A stretch of DNA of 64,000 bases from Diadema setosum (taxonomy: Eukaryota; Echinodermata; Echinoidea; Diadematoida; Diadematidae), in assembly GCA_033980235.1 (NCBI GenBank), contig CM067064.1, positions 33,449,497 to 33,513,496 of the forward strand, given 5' to 3'. A model generated the notes under the pieces. That model had not been told where the DNA came from. It saw only the letters and a program-made list of their open reading frames with translations, and did not search any database. The translations under genes and the position numbers were made by a program. Shown here piece after piece: positions 33,550 to 46,220 of the stretch. Position 1 is the stretch's first letter. Every line of letters begins with the position of its first letter.

Positions 33550-33976
33550 CTGCAAGACAAAGGAAATAGCAAAGATTTATTATTGTTGACACATCAGAGT
33601 AAGAAATAGCACTTCTGTTGATTGACTAAACTGCAATTGAATAGAATTGAGATATTGGTTGATCGATTACAGACTTTCTTGCTTGTATGCTAATAGGAAC
33701 ACTTTGTAACCCTTGGTCTTTGTTACAAGTCTATGTTCAAGAAACGTCATTGTTACCTTATATCAAAGTTATATCTATTTTGATAAGCACACATATCATT
33801 CGCTTTCCGTCGACGAAATGATCATTTTGTAACGAAATGGTCATTTTGTAACGAAATAGGCCATGCGACAATTGGCGCTCCATACAAATTGTCCATGGTT
33901 TAAAGCCATGGTTTCAATTGTATCACCTCCGTGAATTCGGGCCATAATGAATTAAAAAATCAACAGCGACACTTAC

Positions 33977-34051
33977 TTCTGAGAGTGAAAGGACGCTTCT
34001 AGTGATGAGAAGAAAGATGATACCAACAATTATTCCAGTTTGTTCCATCAT
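33977..34051 (-). CDS. ADAMTS-like exon 1: start codon and signal peptide
   Basis: Two consecutive ATG codons (34051 and 34048) start the reading MMEQTGIIVGIIFLLITRSV then LSLSE, followed directly by a consensus donor, GTAAGT. A hydrophobic core of about 12 residues ending in small residues is a typical secretory signal. This fits a secreted protease. The exon exits in phase 0 and joins exon 2. The assembled exons 1-15 encode about 690 residues, shorter than most complete ADAMTS proteins because the C-terminal part is missing from the window. Confidence 0.82.
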
Positions 34052-34427
34052 AGAGTTGACTTTCTCTTTAACTTGCACCAGGTTGGTGAGGACCAGTACG
34101 TTCTTCTGGAGCCCGCATCAATCGGCACTAAAAGACAAGTCAATTATGTCTTGATTCTTAATAGGAAAATGATCAAGGCAACTCTTCGAAACCTTACCAT
34201 CTGGTGAATGACATTTTCACGTGAATAGTTAACAGTTGGCTAGATTATTCTATACTATATAATATGAAAATAAAATTTGACAAAGAAACTCGGGAAATGT
34301 CTGTATTATAGCAAGTATAACTCCATAGAATTTCAGAAGTCTTTTAAATTATACAATGTGAGAAAGGTAACAGACATAGTTAATGTTCTTAGATTTGTCG
34401 GTGTCCCAACACACAACTTTTACCTTA

Positions 34428-35424
34428 GGCCGTGTAACACCTTTCCGGGCAAGCCTTGTGTGCGACTTGCAAAGAACAATTTTTACTACCCGGAGGTCCC
34501 CGGAATGAGCCGCACATGACAGTACCTAGCGCGTATCTCACCCTTAGTCACCCGGAAGTGTGCACGCAATTCTTTTTACCCGCAACCATGTTTAGGCCCT
34601 GTCACACCTTTCCGGGCAAGCTATGCATTCTGTTGCGTGAAGGGATTTTCCAGCATACCGGAAATTTTTGAGGGCGAACAAGGATTTGGGAGAGTCAGTA
34701 CATGTGTCTTTCTTGCTGGACTAGTTCTACTTAAATTCTACTTGCGGGTATACTGTGTGACCATTGTACCAGTCGCGTGGGGGCTGACAACTCAGTGAAG
34801 GAATTCCTCTGAAGGAATGAAGGAAGTCCCGCGGAATGTCATTATCTTGGCTGCATGCGGGGACTGCGAAGTACCTGCGTGGGAGTTGCCTGCGAAGTGC
34901 TGCCGCTAAGGGCCTCCTACTGGCGTTCTCCGGGCATCCCCGCGACTCACCCGGAAAAAGTTTTGGTCATGCTCAAAACTTCGCTGCGGTTAAATCGGAC
35001 TTGCGTGAGCACCTCCGGGCAAGAACAGGCGAGATACGCGCTAGGCACTGTCAGGTGCGGACCAACTGCGGAGAGCTCCAGGGAGCAAATTTGTTTCCCC
35101 GCAAGTCAAGCCGCAAAACTTCCCCAGATACGGTATAACAAGGTCTTGAGCATGCTCAAAACTTGTTCCGAGTGAGTCGTGGGGTTCGCTCGCAGAGGTA
35201 CACGCAGAACACCAGAAGGAGACTCTTACCGGCAGCACCTAGCAGGAGTTGGCTCTCACGCAGGTCACGCAAGTAGAAGCTAAGTAGCACGCGTCTATAG
35301 TAGGTAAGAAACAAATGCGAGAATTGCAAACATTCTTGTTTGCCCGCGGAAAATCTGCTACGTGCTGGAAACTACCTCTTCGCCACAAGCCCGCGTAGCT
35401 TGCCCGGAAAGGTGTTACACGGCC
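34428..35424. mobile_element. 1-kb MITE with GGCCGTGTAACACC termini
   Basis: The left end GGCCGTGTAACACCTTTCCG and the right end CGGAAAGGTGTTACACGGCC are perfect inverted repeats, extending to GGGCAAGC/GCTTGCCC. The flanks are TTA on the left and TTT on the right, close to a 3-bp duplication. A second, partial left terminus lies inside at about 34592. The interior is GC-richer than the surroundings and non-coding. It lies about 0.4 kb upstream of the protease start codon, so it could contribute to the promoter region. Confidence 0.8.
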
Positions 35425-35429
35425 TTTAC

Positions 35430-36327
35430 ACCTACGTAAGTTACACGTGTATAACTACTATCCTGTTTGTCTCTGTGAGCTTTCAAATAAAATGCATCGT
35501 TATGACGCTAAGCCATCATTCCGTTTGCTTAAAGGGATGGTAAAGTTCTGGTTGAGACTTGACTTGAAGTTTCATTGGCTCTATGACCAGTGTATGTATG
35601 TTGTTACGAGTAATACGAGCCGCAGTTTGAGCATTTCTGGAGAGCTCGAGGAAAATAATAACTCCTACTGATTGTGAATCATCTATTTTACAAAGAAAAA
35701 ACATCATAATAATTTTCACTTTTCCCTCATAATGAAAGAGCATTGGCAGACTTAACTCTTTCAGAAAACAGGGGATACCCTTGACATAATTATGTCAGTA
35801 ACAAGTCCAGGGAATGTGTACTTTTTAAATGAAATGATACTTTGTGGAATTTTATTCATTCTTGCTTTTTATTACATGTTATGTGATGTCATGATCTGTA
35901 GTAGTCTTCTGATCCGGCGATCTTGTCACCAAAATTAATTTCAAAAATTCGTAACTTTGAACTGATTGTCCTATTTTCCTAAAACTTTCAATGATGTGTT
36001 CTACTGGTATTGCTGCATTCACTCACTCCACATGTGTATTTGGAGTGAATTCCCCTTTAAGTTAAATTATCAAGTAAACCAAAATTAAAACATACGTCAG
36101 CTATGCCGTTTTTTCCCTTCTCCTACGTATTACATGTATGTGTGGAGGTTGGTTGTTTCCTAACAAAGGACACAGCAAACATCAGAGTAGGAGACAATGA
36201 GGCATTGATACGATGTATGTTAGGAGAGAGAGAGAGAGAGGGGGGGGGGGTGAACCTCAAGCAGGAAATGAGGGCGTGAGGGAACACGTATGTAAGCGAA
36301 ATATGTGTCTAAATCCTAATTTATGAC

Positions 36328-36367
<40 letters not shown>

Positions 36368-36745
36368 ATATGATTCCTAAAACATTCTGCGTAACTATGA
36401 TATTCGTGCATAAGTACTGGATTATTCATTATTACAGAATGTTTTTGCTTTTGTTTGTTTGTTTGTTAATAGGGCGTTACCTGTGATTTTGCCAAGTACT
36501 CTTTGGAAATATATATATATCCAACTCGTGTCTTAAATAATGTCTTCAAGACCACCAATATAAACCAATAAACCAATTTGAGTGTTCATGGATTAAGACG
36601 AGTAATCCTCGGTAATCTCAGTAACATTAGTAGTTATAGTAGTCTGTACAGACAGGGAGAATTAATTAACACCTAATAATTAGCGTTAATTTGGAGTTAG
36701 GGTGATGAGTGAAAGTGACTTCCGTTAGTAATTAGTCATTTCCCT
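35430..36745. other. Intergenic DNA, nothing recognised
   Basis: It contains GA/G tracts (36225-36251) and a TA tract (36331-36365). No coding signature. Confidence 0.45.
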
Positions 36746-36748
36746 GTT

Positions 36749-36961
36749 TATGCTCAAAACTTCGCTGCGGTTCGCTGCGGTTGCGTTGCGTGAGCACCTC
36801 CGGGCAAGAACAGGCGAGATACGCGCTAGGCACAGTCAGGTGCGGACCAACTGCGGAGAGCTCCAGGGAGCAAATTTGTTTCCCCTCAAGTCAAGCCGCA
36901 AAACTTCCCCAGATACGGTATAACAAGGTCTTGAGATGCTCAAAACTTGTTCCGAGTGAGT
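36749..36961. repeat. Solo copy of the interior of the 34.4-kb MITE
   Basis: It matches 34970-35175 almost base for base (from atgctcaaaacttcgctgcg through ctcaaaacttgttccgagtg) but lacks the terminal inverted repeats. It ends in a short duplication of ttcgctgcgg at its left border. It indicates that the interior sequence is repeated independently of the termini. Confidence 0.85.
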
Positions 36962-37049
36962 CAATGACTCAATATATGACTCAATCCGTTTCCGGAGGGG
37001 GAAGCGTGTTGTTTATTAAATGAATGAATATGCATCGGTACTTTGTAGG

Positions 37050-38130
37050 TGAATATTGCTGCACTAATTGTGTAGTGCAGTTTTGCTTGATGAGGTATGG
37101 TTTATAATGGTCAATGTTAGCTTACACGATTTGTGCAGCCGCGATAAATTGTAATGCACAGTGATCAAATGTGTATCCAGGCACAAGCTTGCAATTCCGA
37201 TGTATGTTCCACACTCGGAGCAGAATGGAAGGTGGTATAAAGAGAAATCAAGTTCATATAGGAATACCCTCAACCAAAAAGCTATGTAAGGAATGAAGAG
37301 ACCACACGATGAAGATATCAGCAGCGAGTGACTATCCCTCTATAATGTAAGACTGTAGAATAGCATACACAATGTAAAGGATGATGAAGCACAGTGATGA
37401 TGTTGAGGGAAATAGTTGTTATCCAGGTATTTCCTCTATGATCAAAATGGTTGGCTCAGAAAATTCAAGACAGGATGGTGTGACCTGACACAAACAACAG
37501 AGTATGGCTCAGGAGGTAATTGGTAGACAATGGAAGGGAAGGGGCATGGTCAAGTCCATTCATACGATTAAGGTGCACCTTTTTGCGTGCAAGGATGGAT
37601 GTTGCTGCACTAATTGTGAAGTGCAGTATTGCTTGATGAGGAATGCAGTATAATGGTCAATGGTCATTTACACGATGTGTCCAACCACGATAAATGGTAA
37701 TGCACAGCGATCAAAAGTGTATCCAGGCACAAGCTTGCAATTCCGATGTATATTTCACGCATGAGCAGAATGGAAGTGTACATCATTCAGGATGGTATAA
37801 AGAGAGATCAAGTTCATATAGCGATAGTCTCAAACAAAAAGCTATGTAAGGAATGAAGATTCCACATGATGAAGATATAAGCAGTGAGTGACTATCCCTC
37901 TAGTGTAAGACTGTACAATAGCATATAATGTATGTCTGGATGATGAGGCACGGTGATGATGCCTGGAAGACAGCGAAATAGTTCTTATCCATGTATTTTC
38001 TCCTTGATCGAAATGGTTGGCTCAGACAATTCCAGGCAGGATGATGAGGAATACAAAAAAAAAAATGCAGTATAACGGTCAATGGTCACTTACACGATGT
38101 GTCCAGCCACGATAAATGGTCATCCGAACA
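37050..38130. repeat. About 546-bp tandem duplication plus partial third copy
   Basis: The block starting gctgcactaattgtgtagtg near 37058 recurs near 37604, with further matching landmarks such as tccaggcacaagcttgcaat and gtgagtgactatccctct. A third, partial copy (ggtcaatggtcacttacacg) lies at about 38070-38125. It is non-coding. Confidence 0.9.
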
Positions 38131-38220
38131 ACAGGAAACCAAGAAAATGTCCAAGTTGCCACGATGAAGAAGTTCTTTGTGAGAGTTTAAAACAAGAGTC
38201 CAAGACAGGAAGGTCTTGTC

Positions 38221-38242
38221 AGAGAGAGAGAGAGAGAGAGAG
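38221..38242. repeat. (GA)n microsatellite
   Basis: A pure AG dinucleotide run follows the third partial copy of the 37-38 kb repeat. Confidence 0.9.
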
Positions 38243-38466
38243 ATGATGATGATGAAGGTGTGGGTGAAGGAGACCAAAAACTATGCCTAATTTCAATGAC
38301 CATTTGTGGTGGAAATGATGATATCTGGTTGGTCGGAAGTATCATCAAGAGCTGACCAATTGGAACGAAGAAAAGGTCTGCTCCAACATACCCGCTACAA
38401 GATGCCACGATGTTATTGGTCAAAGGAGGTGACAGTGGTCAGCCCTCTGGGGATTTCGGTGAGTTG

Positions 38467-38600
38467 TTATTCAATTCAATTCAATTCAAATAAGTTTATT
38501 GGAAATTTTATGCATAGATCATAGTACAAATGAAAAACAGTCATTTCTTTTTGTTTTCAAGACAATAAAACATACAGTGTGTACATCCGAACATAACTGA
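38467..38600 (-). repeat. LINE-type 3' tail with (TTGAA)n
   Basis: On the minus strand, a 3'-UTR-like segment ends in ...ccaataaacttatttgaatt followed by gaattgaattgaataa. It resembles the pentamer tails at 10.1 and 11.2 kb. Confidence 0.5.
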
Positions 38601-38609
38601 GATATAGAT

Positions 38610-41600
38610 GTACAGATTAAAGAAAAGAAAAAACACGTCAATTGGGAACCAATCGGGATAAAGTGGATCAAATGAATTGACTGAATTATTGCGCATGCAT
38701 ATGGGAGTGTGAAAGCAGAAGACTGTCGTCAAAAAAGCATATAAGTATATAGTTTGAAGATACGACAGCCTTGAAAGGGAAGAAAAAGACAGAAAATGGG
38801 CAAACGGAAACGGAAAAATGTGAGTTAATATATGGCGGGCAATACAAACTTGTGGAGAAGATTGCTATGGTTAAGGAACCTGATATACAGAGCGTATATA
38901 CGTGTGACAAGAGGAAGATAAAAACATCTTTAGCATTATTTTATACGATCGCTGAAGTGTTGGCTCTGAGAGACGAACTCTATGAAGAGTTGGAACCAGA
39001 ACTAGGCTGATTGATCTTCACGAGGACAATGTCAAGAAGATTCCCCGCAAAATTTCCACAATCACCCGAGTGCAGCTACGTTTACATTGTTTATTCTATC
39101 TTTTTGTAGGGTCGTTATTTTAGTCCTTATTTCACGTGTATACGTGTGTAAGACTGTCAAAACGGAGAGTACCAGGTTGCAACACGTGAATGGCGTTTAT
39201 GCTAGATGCGACTTTTTTCTTCGAAATGAGTAAGTCAGTGCTGATGCTAACGCTAGCTGTAACATTCCATTTCATAGATAACCACATTTGGGGGAATATC
39301 GAACCTTGTCCGAGTATATAAACGAGTCATGTTGGAGGAGCGCGGAGCAACGAATGCCGGCTCAACTCTGGTAGTGCAGCAACGACGCTTAGAAACCTCA
39401 AACATGGGGAGATGGAGAGAGTGCATCATCCACCGCAGGCAGGAAGCGGCAAGCTGAGGAACTACAAAGTCAACTGCCAATTTGCAATGTGAGAAAGGCC
39501 AGTCAAAGACATGGTAAGAGGTAAAATGTCACCATGACGTATTGTATATTTTTTTGTTTTTGTTTGTTAGTTTGTTTTTTTATCCGATGGGGAGAAACGG
39601 TCCCATGATTGCCATGGTACCTCGTGTGAATAGGGCTGTTCGACAATATTATATAGATTGAGTGGTTGAGGGTGCTCGGGACAGAGATTTCGCATAAGAG
39701 TTGCTTTAATACTTCTGAACTGGATAAGTCAATCAGCATGTCTTTCGTTAGGAAGAACCATTTGAGGCGCGATGCAATCAGTACCAAATTTCATTCAACG
39801 CTCAGATCACAAGATGAGCTGTCACTCGATGAAATTTGGATGTTTAATGTCACACAAATGTCATTTTGCCCTGCCTGATGAGGGAGAGAAATCGAATCAA
39901 TGGGTTCTGAATCTCAATTAACAATTGTTGAAAATGCGAAGCATCATCCAAATAAAATCGGGGAGTGGAGAGCGATAGTGTGGGATTCGCTCATATACAA
40001 AAAGAAATGACCCAGACTGGTATTCATTAAGGCAAAGTTATGAACATCAAGCGGACTTCGCGAGAGATTTGCATAGAGAAGTAAATGCCCCGTATGGGAA
40101 ATGCGGTCCAAACGAGGTCCAGTCTTTTGAAAACACTCCCAAAACGAGAAACTATAGAGTAATTGTCATTTCGAAAGCCGATTTGTGCATGGTTTTATAT
40201 TCTAAAGACCGAGATCATGTCATATACCTTTATTGGCGTATAGCGAACACTTCGACTTGGTTATCTCCCTCAACGCAGTTTATCGCAAAATCTTACTTCT
40301 ATTAGAAGTGTCTGAAGGGGTACGATGTAAAATTTGAGCACAAATGTGAGAATGTTTGCACCTTTTACCACGATAAACACTGTTTGGCACGCAAGACGTA
40401 ACATTGCGACATTGCAATAGGAGCAGCTGAAATATTTAGAGAATGATCATTTTTTCCGCACCCCAAAAGAAACGAGAGTCTGTTGGAAATATTACTAATT
40501 TCCACGTTATAACAATACTATTACGAAGTTTCAATCTGCTGAGGAAATACTAAACGGTTCACGTGTGTGGTCGGATTTTGTGTATGGTTTGTAAAAAGTT
40601 TGTATATCGGGGGAATAGGTGTTTATGTAGCCCTTTGACACTACGAGGAAGTTAGATAATATCAAGTCCGAGGAAATACAGTGTATTTGGGGAGGGGAGA
40701 AAACCGCACGTACACAGATGAGATCGATGGTGTTGGAGTTGTAAGCGATGAAATGGACCAGCCTCTTATACAGCACAGGAAGGAAAAGAAAATGAAAAGC
40801 ACAAAGAAAAAAGAAAAAGAAAAGCTGAACCAAAACGAAAGGTGCTTCCAAGGTTGTATTATTTGACTTTGAATGCACGCAAGAGTGCGGAATGCACACC
40901 CTAAATTACTGTGTTGCAGAGAAAGCGTGCTCCGAATTGTTGCTCCGGAGTCCTTACCCCTTGGAACCAAAGAAGAAGAAGAAAGAAGAAGAAAAGAGGT
41001 ATTCGAGGGAGAAGACACTGGCAACGAATTTTGCCAGTCGGTAGTGGCTGTTCGGTAACGAAGAAAATAGAGGCAGTACAGTCATCGCGCACAACTTCAA
41101 GGGTGTGATGGAGTTTGCATACAACGATAATTGTACAACAACTGTACTGAAAGGAAGTTCGCCAAACCATGTCTCGTACCTCCAAACCCCTGTGAAGCAT
41201 ACTATTAGGATGTACAAGCACAAAATCTATTAGTTTATATAACGGAGTCTAAACTTAAGAAGGTGAGAAGATCCGGTAAATTGACTTTACATCTTTGTAC
41301 CGGAGCATGGATGGTAATAGATGTGTAAGACGGATGATGATAAAGTCTGCTACGTCAGGGATTATCACAGTAATAAGGAAATTGAACTGGAACGTGAGAA
41401 AATTGTTAAAGGGATTAAATGTCCCTCCGAAAACTTTCATATTGAAACTGAATTCATTTCTAGTGCGTTTAGGGATGAGGAATAATCTTCCCCACCGTTC
41501 AGGTCATGATGATACAGCCAAAAAGATTTGCATACAGCGTCAATAGTGAAAGCTTTGAGTTTTCATTAATGATGAGATAGCTGAGGACTGTAATTTCCAT

Positions 41601-42030
41601 CACGTAGGAGGAGTTTGACACCATGAAGAAATTTGTATAAAACACAAAGCTTGTGTTTCGATGCATTAGCTGTTAGACAGTAACTTGGTCAACGATTCTT
41701 GTTTGGTATCTTCATGTCAGCAAACATTGCACTTTGCTGCTATTCAACGGTTGCAGTCCATTTCAGCTTACTGTACATGCATGTACAGTTGTGTCGAATC
41801 CGTTTGTTTGGCGACGAAATGAAATGAAGAGATGTTGAAATAATTTCATTACCGGGCACAAGATGAAAACAAAAACACTCCAGTGAGAATGATAACTGCA
41901 TGGAAACTGTACAAAGTATGACAGTTGATTTTTTTTTTTGTTGTTCGGAAATCTTTTGCAAATGGTTTGTAATAAAAGTCAATATCACAAACGAGAGAGA
42001 AAATTCGTGCAGTCTTTGCTTACGTGTCTA
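38610..42030. other. Intergenic DNA, no gene recognised
   Basis: Many short frames on both strands, several driven by purine-rich tracts (40780-40830, 40970-41000). None shows a protein family signature or a consistent splice pattern. Confidence 0.4.
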
Positions 42031-42049
42031 AGATTGTTAGCACTATAGA

Positions 42050-42460
42050 GAAGAAAAAGAGATGTAGAGAGCGACGTTTGTTGTTGTTGTCCTTTATTAG
42101 AAAGTTAAGGGTGGAGCCTTTACAAGCTATGAGAGATGTGGAGCGCTACGTTTGTTATCTTGGTAGGAAGGTGAGGGTGGAGCCTTTGCATGCGCTATGA
42201 CTATGAGATGACTAGCGCTACAGTTGTTGTTGTCGGTTTTTTTTTTTTTTGGAAGATGAGGGTGGATGGAGCCTTTACGAGCTGCTATCGGAGATGGGGA
42301 ACACTACATTTGTTGTTGTTGTCTTTCTTTTTAGGAAGATGAGGGTGGAGCCTTTGCAAGCGCTGTGAATATGAGATGTGGAGCGCTACATTTGTCGTTG
42401 TTGCTGTTGTTTTTGAGAAAGAGTTAGCGTTGTGTGGAGCTTTGTGCATGAATATGTATG
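42050..42460. repeat. Tandem repeat block with gatgagggtggagccttt units
   Basis: About five diverged units of 80-100 bp share a gagcgctac-tttgttgttgtt segment, a T-rich spacer and a gaagatgagggtggagcctt segment. Each contains a (GTT)n stretch. Confidence 0.8.
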
Positions 42461-42469
42461 TCTGTAGTG

Positions 42470-43876
42470 ATGATTTTTTTTTTTCGTGAAAGTGTATCAT
42501 AATATTCCACGAAGCCGTTGCATGGAGCCTCGTATGAAGTATCGTGCAGCAAAGTATGATCGCTTGTTCATATTGTAGAATGAATAGGAAGACAATTCAT
42601 ACATGAAGCATTTATGAGGGCGTAAAGGATCATGATGTAGCCTAAACAAATAACAAAATACTCAGAATTTTTAAATGACTCGAATCTTTTGAGTTATATT
42701 TTGCCTAGAAGAAAAAAAGACAGAAAAAAAAAACAGCGTCAACAGATTCATATGTACGTGATAAACATGAATAGCCATACCAAGTAGGCCTATCTACAAA
42801 CGGACCCAGTTTTTCTCATAATACGATTTGGTTTGTTAAAGCAAAAAAATATGTACAGTTTACTCTTCGAGCAACTCGAATGAAACTGTCATCAACGCAT
42901 CACTTGAATCTTAGATTATTTCGACCATAGTTCGTATATATTCTGTTAATGTCAATCCACGACTTTGTTGAATATTTCACTTGATTATTCGTGACAATCG
43001 CATAACTAAATTGAATGTGAACACCATACGTAAACTAGACTACCAGTAGTTTCTGATAATGATGCGTGTTTTGATCAACTTTGGTTGTGCAAGCTTGTGC
43101 AACCATGGAAACGAAGGTTTGAAAGTGCCTGTGCGTAACGCAGTGGTATCTTTTTACAGTGGCCAGAAAAAAAAAAGAGTCGATGGTATTACGTAACCCA
43201 TAGGAAATGAGTTTATATCCAAACAATTATTATTCATTCTGTGGTCTTGCAGGGTTAATTGTTGGCACATCTATAATTATCGTAATCTTCGAGATATCTG
43301 CTGAAGCTGGTTTTATAGTAATGTCCAACTAGGATTGAAGTAGTATAGTATACATTCGTTTGTCTGCAGAGTTTAGTTGGGTTTAGACGCATAATAGCTT
43401 GAAACTTTTTACTGACTTATAGGATGAGTGCAAGCAAACAGTGTGCAGTATTGTGCATAAGGAGGAACCTCACGTGCCTGTGAAAAAAAAAAGAAATCAA
43501 ACTCTGACATTTGGGCAAGTGCCATCCAGAATGCGCGACAAAATCTTAAAATCTATTTGCTCAATGCTCATGAGCGTCATGAATAACATGAATATCACTT
43601 GTATAAGACTTTAGTTTAAGAAAGGGACAAGGAGTAATCGTAAGGGAGATGAAGGAGCTTGAAAAAAATAAACCGCAAGGGCGACTGATTTTGATGGTTT
43701 TGCCAATTCAGTGACATCCACTTGTTTAGCAATCTTCGCATGAGAGTAAACCTTGTCAAGTACTGTATATTCAAGAATAGATCCTTCTTGATTCTAAAAA
43801 ATTCTATGGAGCACAAAAACTAATTCAAATTTCCTCTCCGCGGAATATTCCTCATCTAAAGACTGATTCTGGCCAT

Positions 43877-43908
<32 letters not shown>

Positions 43909-45599
43909 TGGGGGGGGGGTGGGTGGGCGGGTCACTCACTTATGTGATGAATATTAATGGAAAGTACGTTTATCATTACTTTTCTAGGTTTCTAGGACTT
44001 CACAATTCAATTTTGTATCATTGACGAATGTTTCTTTTTCCCCAAAAACTACTCTCCTTTCCTGCTACTTGCCAATGTGGTCAAGAAACTCTTTCGCAGT
44101 TTGATGACAAGATTGTGAAGTGTGAAATCCATATCTTTTGTAATTGTCAATTTATAACATTGCGTTATTCTAAACCTACCTGTTTTAACTTGTTAATGAG
44201 AGTTAATGAATGGTTAATAGCAGATGTGGTTTTGTAAAAGCAGAAAAAACGAAGCAAAACACAACATAGCAAAAACAACCCCCCCCCCAGAAAAAAACAC
44301 CCTCTGATATTCAGTTTGTTATTTTCATTTCGAATTATTACTATGCATATGTCGTTTTACTCAACAGGACATTTTCTTTTTTGTTGCAACAATCTCATGT
44401 GTCTAACCCGCGAATTTATTCACATGACGTCATATTCAAAATGAACATAACATTGTTTAGATAGTACGTGTCATGTCAAAAAAAGGGCGTTGCTTCTCCT
44501 CCGCGCCACGACTGACTGATCTCCACGTCAGTCTGCTGTGGCATGGTGCTCTCAAACTCGACGCATGTTGCACTGGGTTTACTGTGTAAATAGATTGCTC
44601 GAGCAGCCTGACATAGATTTTTAACTTGCGTATTGTTTGTTTGTTTGTTTGATTTTGGTCAGAATTTAAACTTTAATGAAAAAGTATTAATTGCATAGTG
44701 TTTTTGTTTTGTTTTTTTATTCTTTGGGAATGCCAAAATACTGTAGTTCTCACAATAGGAATGTATATGTATTCTGAAGAATTATGATTATTCGCAAACT
44801 TGTACGTTTAATAGCTCACATAACATACATGAACGTCTCCCTGTGTGGATTGCGATGGCGGATACTATATCTATTATCCACAACTCATTTCCTTTTCTCT
44901 ATACGTGTTCAAAACACGACACCCTTATACCGGATGGTCCTGCTATCTCCTGATGATCTGTTGTATTTGAGTAATTACAGAAACTGTGACCAAGATATAG
45001 GTCTATTTGTATCGTATTCCCTATATTGTATATTGAAACCCCCCACACACTTGCACTTTGTACACAAACCAGCTCAGTATATAGAATGCACTTGCAAAAT
45101 GCATCTGTGCACCTATGCAGTTGTTGTCTGCCAAATCTCCGGTACTTTACATTTCTGTACTGTAAAATGGAGTCACAGGTGAACACTCCCGATATTCTTG
45201 CTGACGTTATACCTGTGCACGACAGTAAAAATATTACATACTAGAGTCATGGTTCACTACTTCAAGGCTTCAATGTGCTGGTCACACGATGGAAAGCGAA
45301 GAAATCTTCAACAAAAATACCTCTTTATAAAGACAGAGCGTGTTGTAAGTGAATGTGCAGCCAAAACCGGGGCAGGTTTGTCCCATGAGCTATCCCATAG
45401 TGCATCTAAAACGCTGCTCTGCCCACGGCACCTACGTATTGGCGATACCCTCAATTGTTTCTTGTTTTTCACGATTTAGGTGGAAATAATTCAGGAATTT
45501 CCGGTTTTGGCGGCCATTTATTAGGCAGCCATCTTGAATCTCAAAACCCTCAAGGGAACAAGAGGTGCATTCTCCAGTTTCGGATTCAGCACACACACA

Positions 45600-45633
<34 letters not shown>

Positions 45634-45850
45634 AAAAAAACAAACATCGGGCAGACAGCAAAACAAGGCTAACCCCAAAAATCTGGCTTTGGCACCTAGA
45701 CTATGTAAACCTACGTGATGTGCGCATTACAAAATAAACATATTATGAACCTTTTGGGAGTGCAGGCAAGAACCATGACGGTGGTACTGCTGAAACATAT
45801 TTACAAAGACAGGCACTCTTTTCATGCGGTGCTCTAAAATATCTTTTGTT
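42470..45850. other. Intergenic DNA, no gene recognised
   Basis: Homopolymer T/G tract at 43886-43920 and CA microsatellite at 45590-45632. A 132-codon plus-strand frame at 44784-45182 has no recognisable domain and overlaps an antisense frame. Confidence 0.4.
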
Positions 45851-45859
45851 TGGCAACAG

Positions 45860-45942
45860 TCCTATTTCATGAGAATGCGAATTCCAGACGTCATGACCGG
45901 CATGTCGTACGGATCGGTGGGCAAGGACGGTTCTTGGATTTT
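45860..45942 (+). CDS. Orphan candidate exon, unknown protein
   Basis: A good acceptor (tgtttggcaacag) and donor (TTTT|GTAAGT) bracket 83 bp that is open and more GC-rich than its flanks. It reads SYFMRMRIPDVMTGMSYGSV then GKDGSWI. The composition looks protein-like, but I do not recognise a family and see no partner exons in the window. If real, it belongs to another plus-strand gene or a retained gene fragment. Confidence 0.3.
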
Positions 45943-46220
45943 GTAAGTGCAGGTTTACTATAGGCCTAATAACGTGAATAGCTGAGGTGGAGCGGAAAAA
46001 GTTGGTAGGAGTTCGCGAAAAGGGAACCTATACATAAATACAGTATGTTGGAGGTAATGAATGTCGTGTATAGAGTGTACGCATACAAAAGTACATGATC
46101 TTCAGTTCACGATTTTGTTGACTGCAAGAAACATGTACACAGAATTTCAAACCAAACTTCTTGCATTATCTATGTTCTATTCAGTACCCTTGATAAAAGC
46201 TGTCTATTTAAAAAAAAAAT

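Noticed and set aside
44784..45182. 132-codon plus-strand frame
   Set aside because: No recognisable domain, no splice context, and an antisense frame of similar length.
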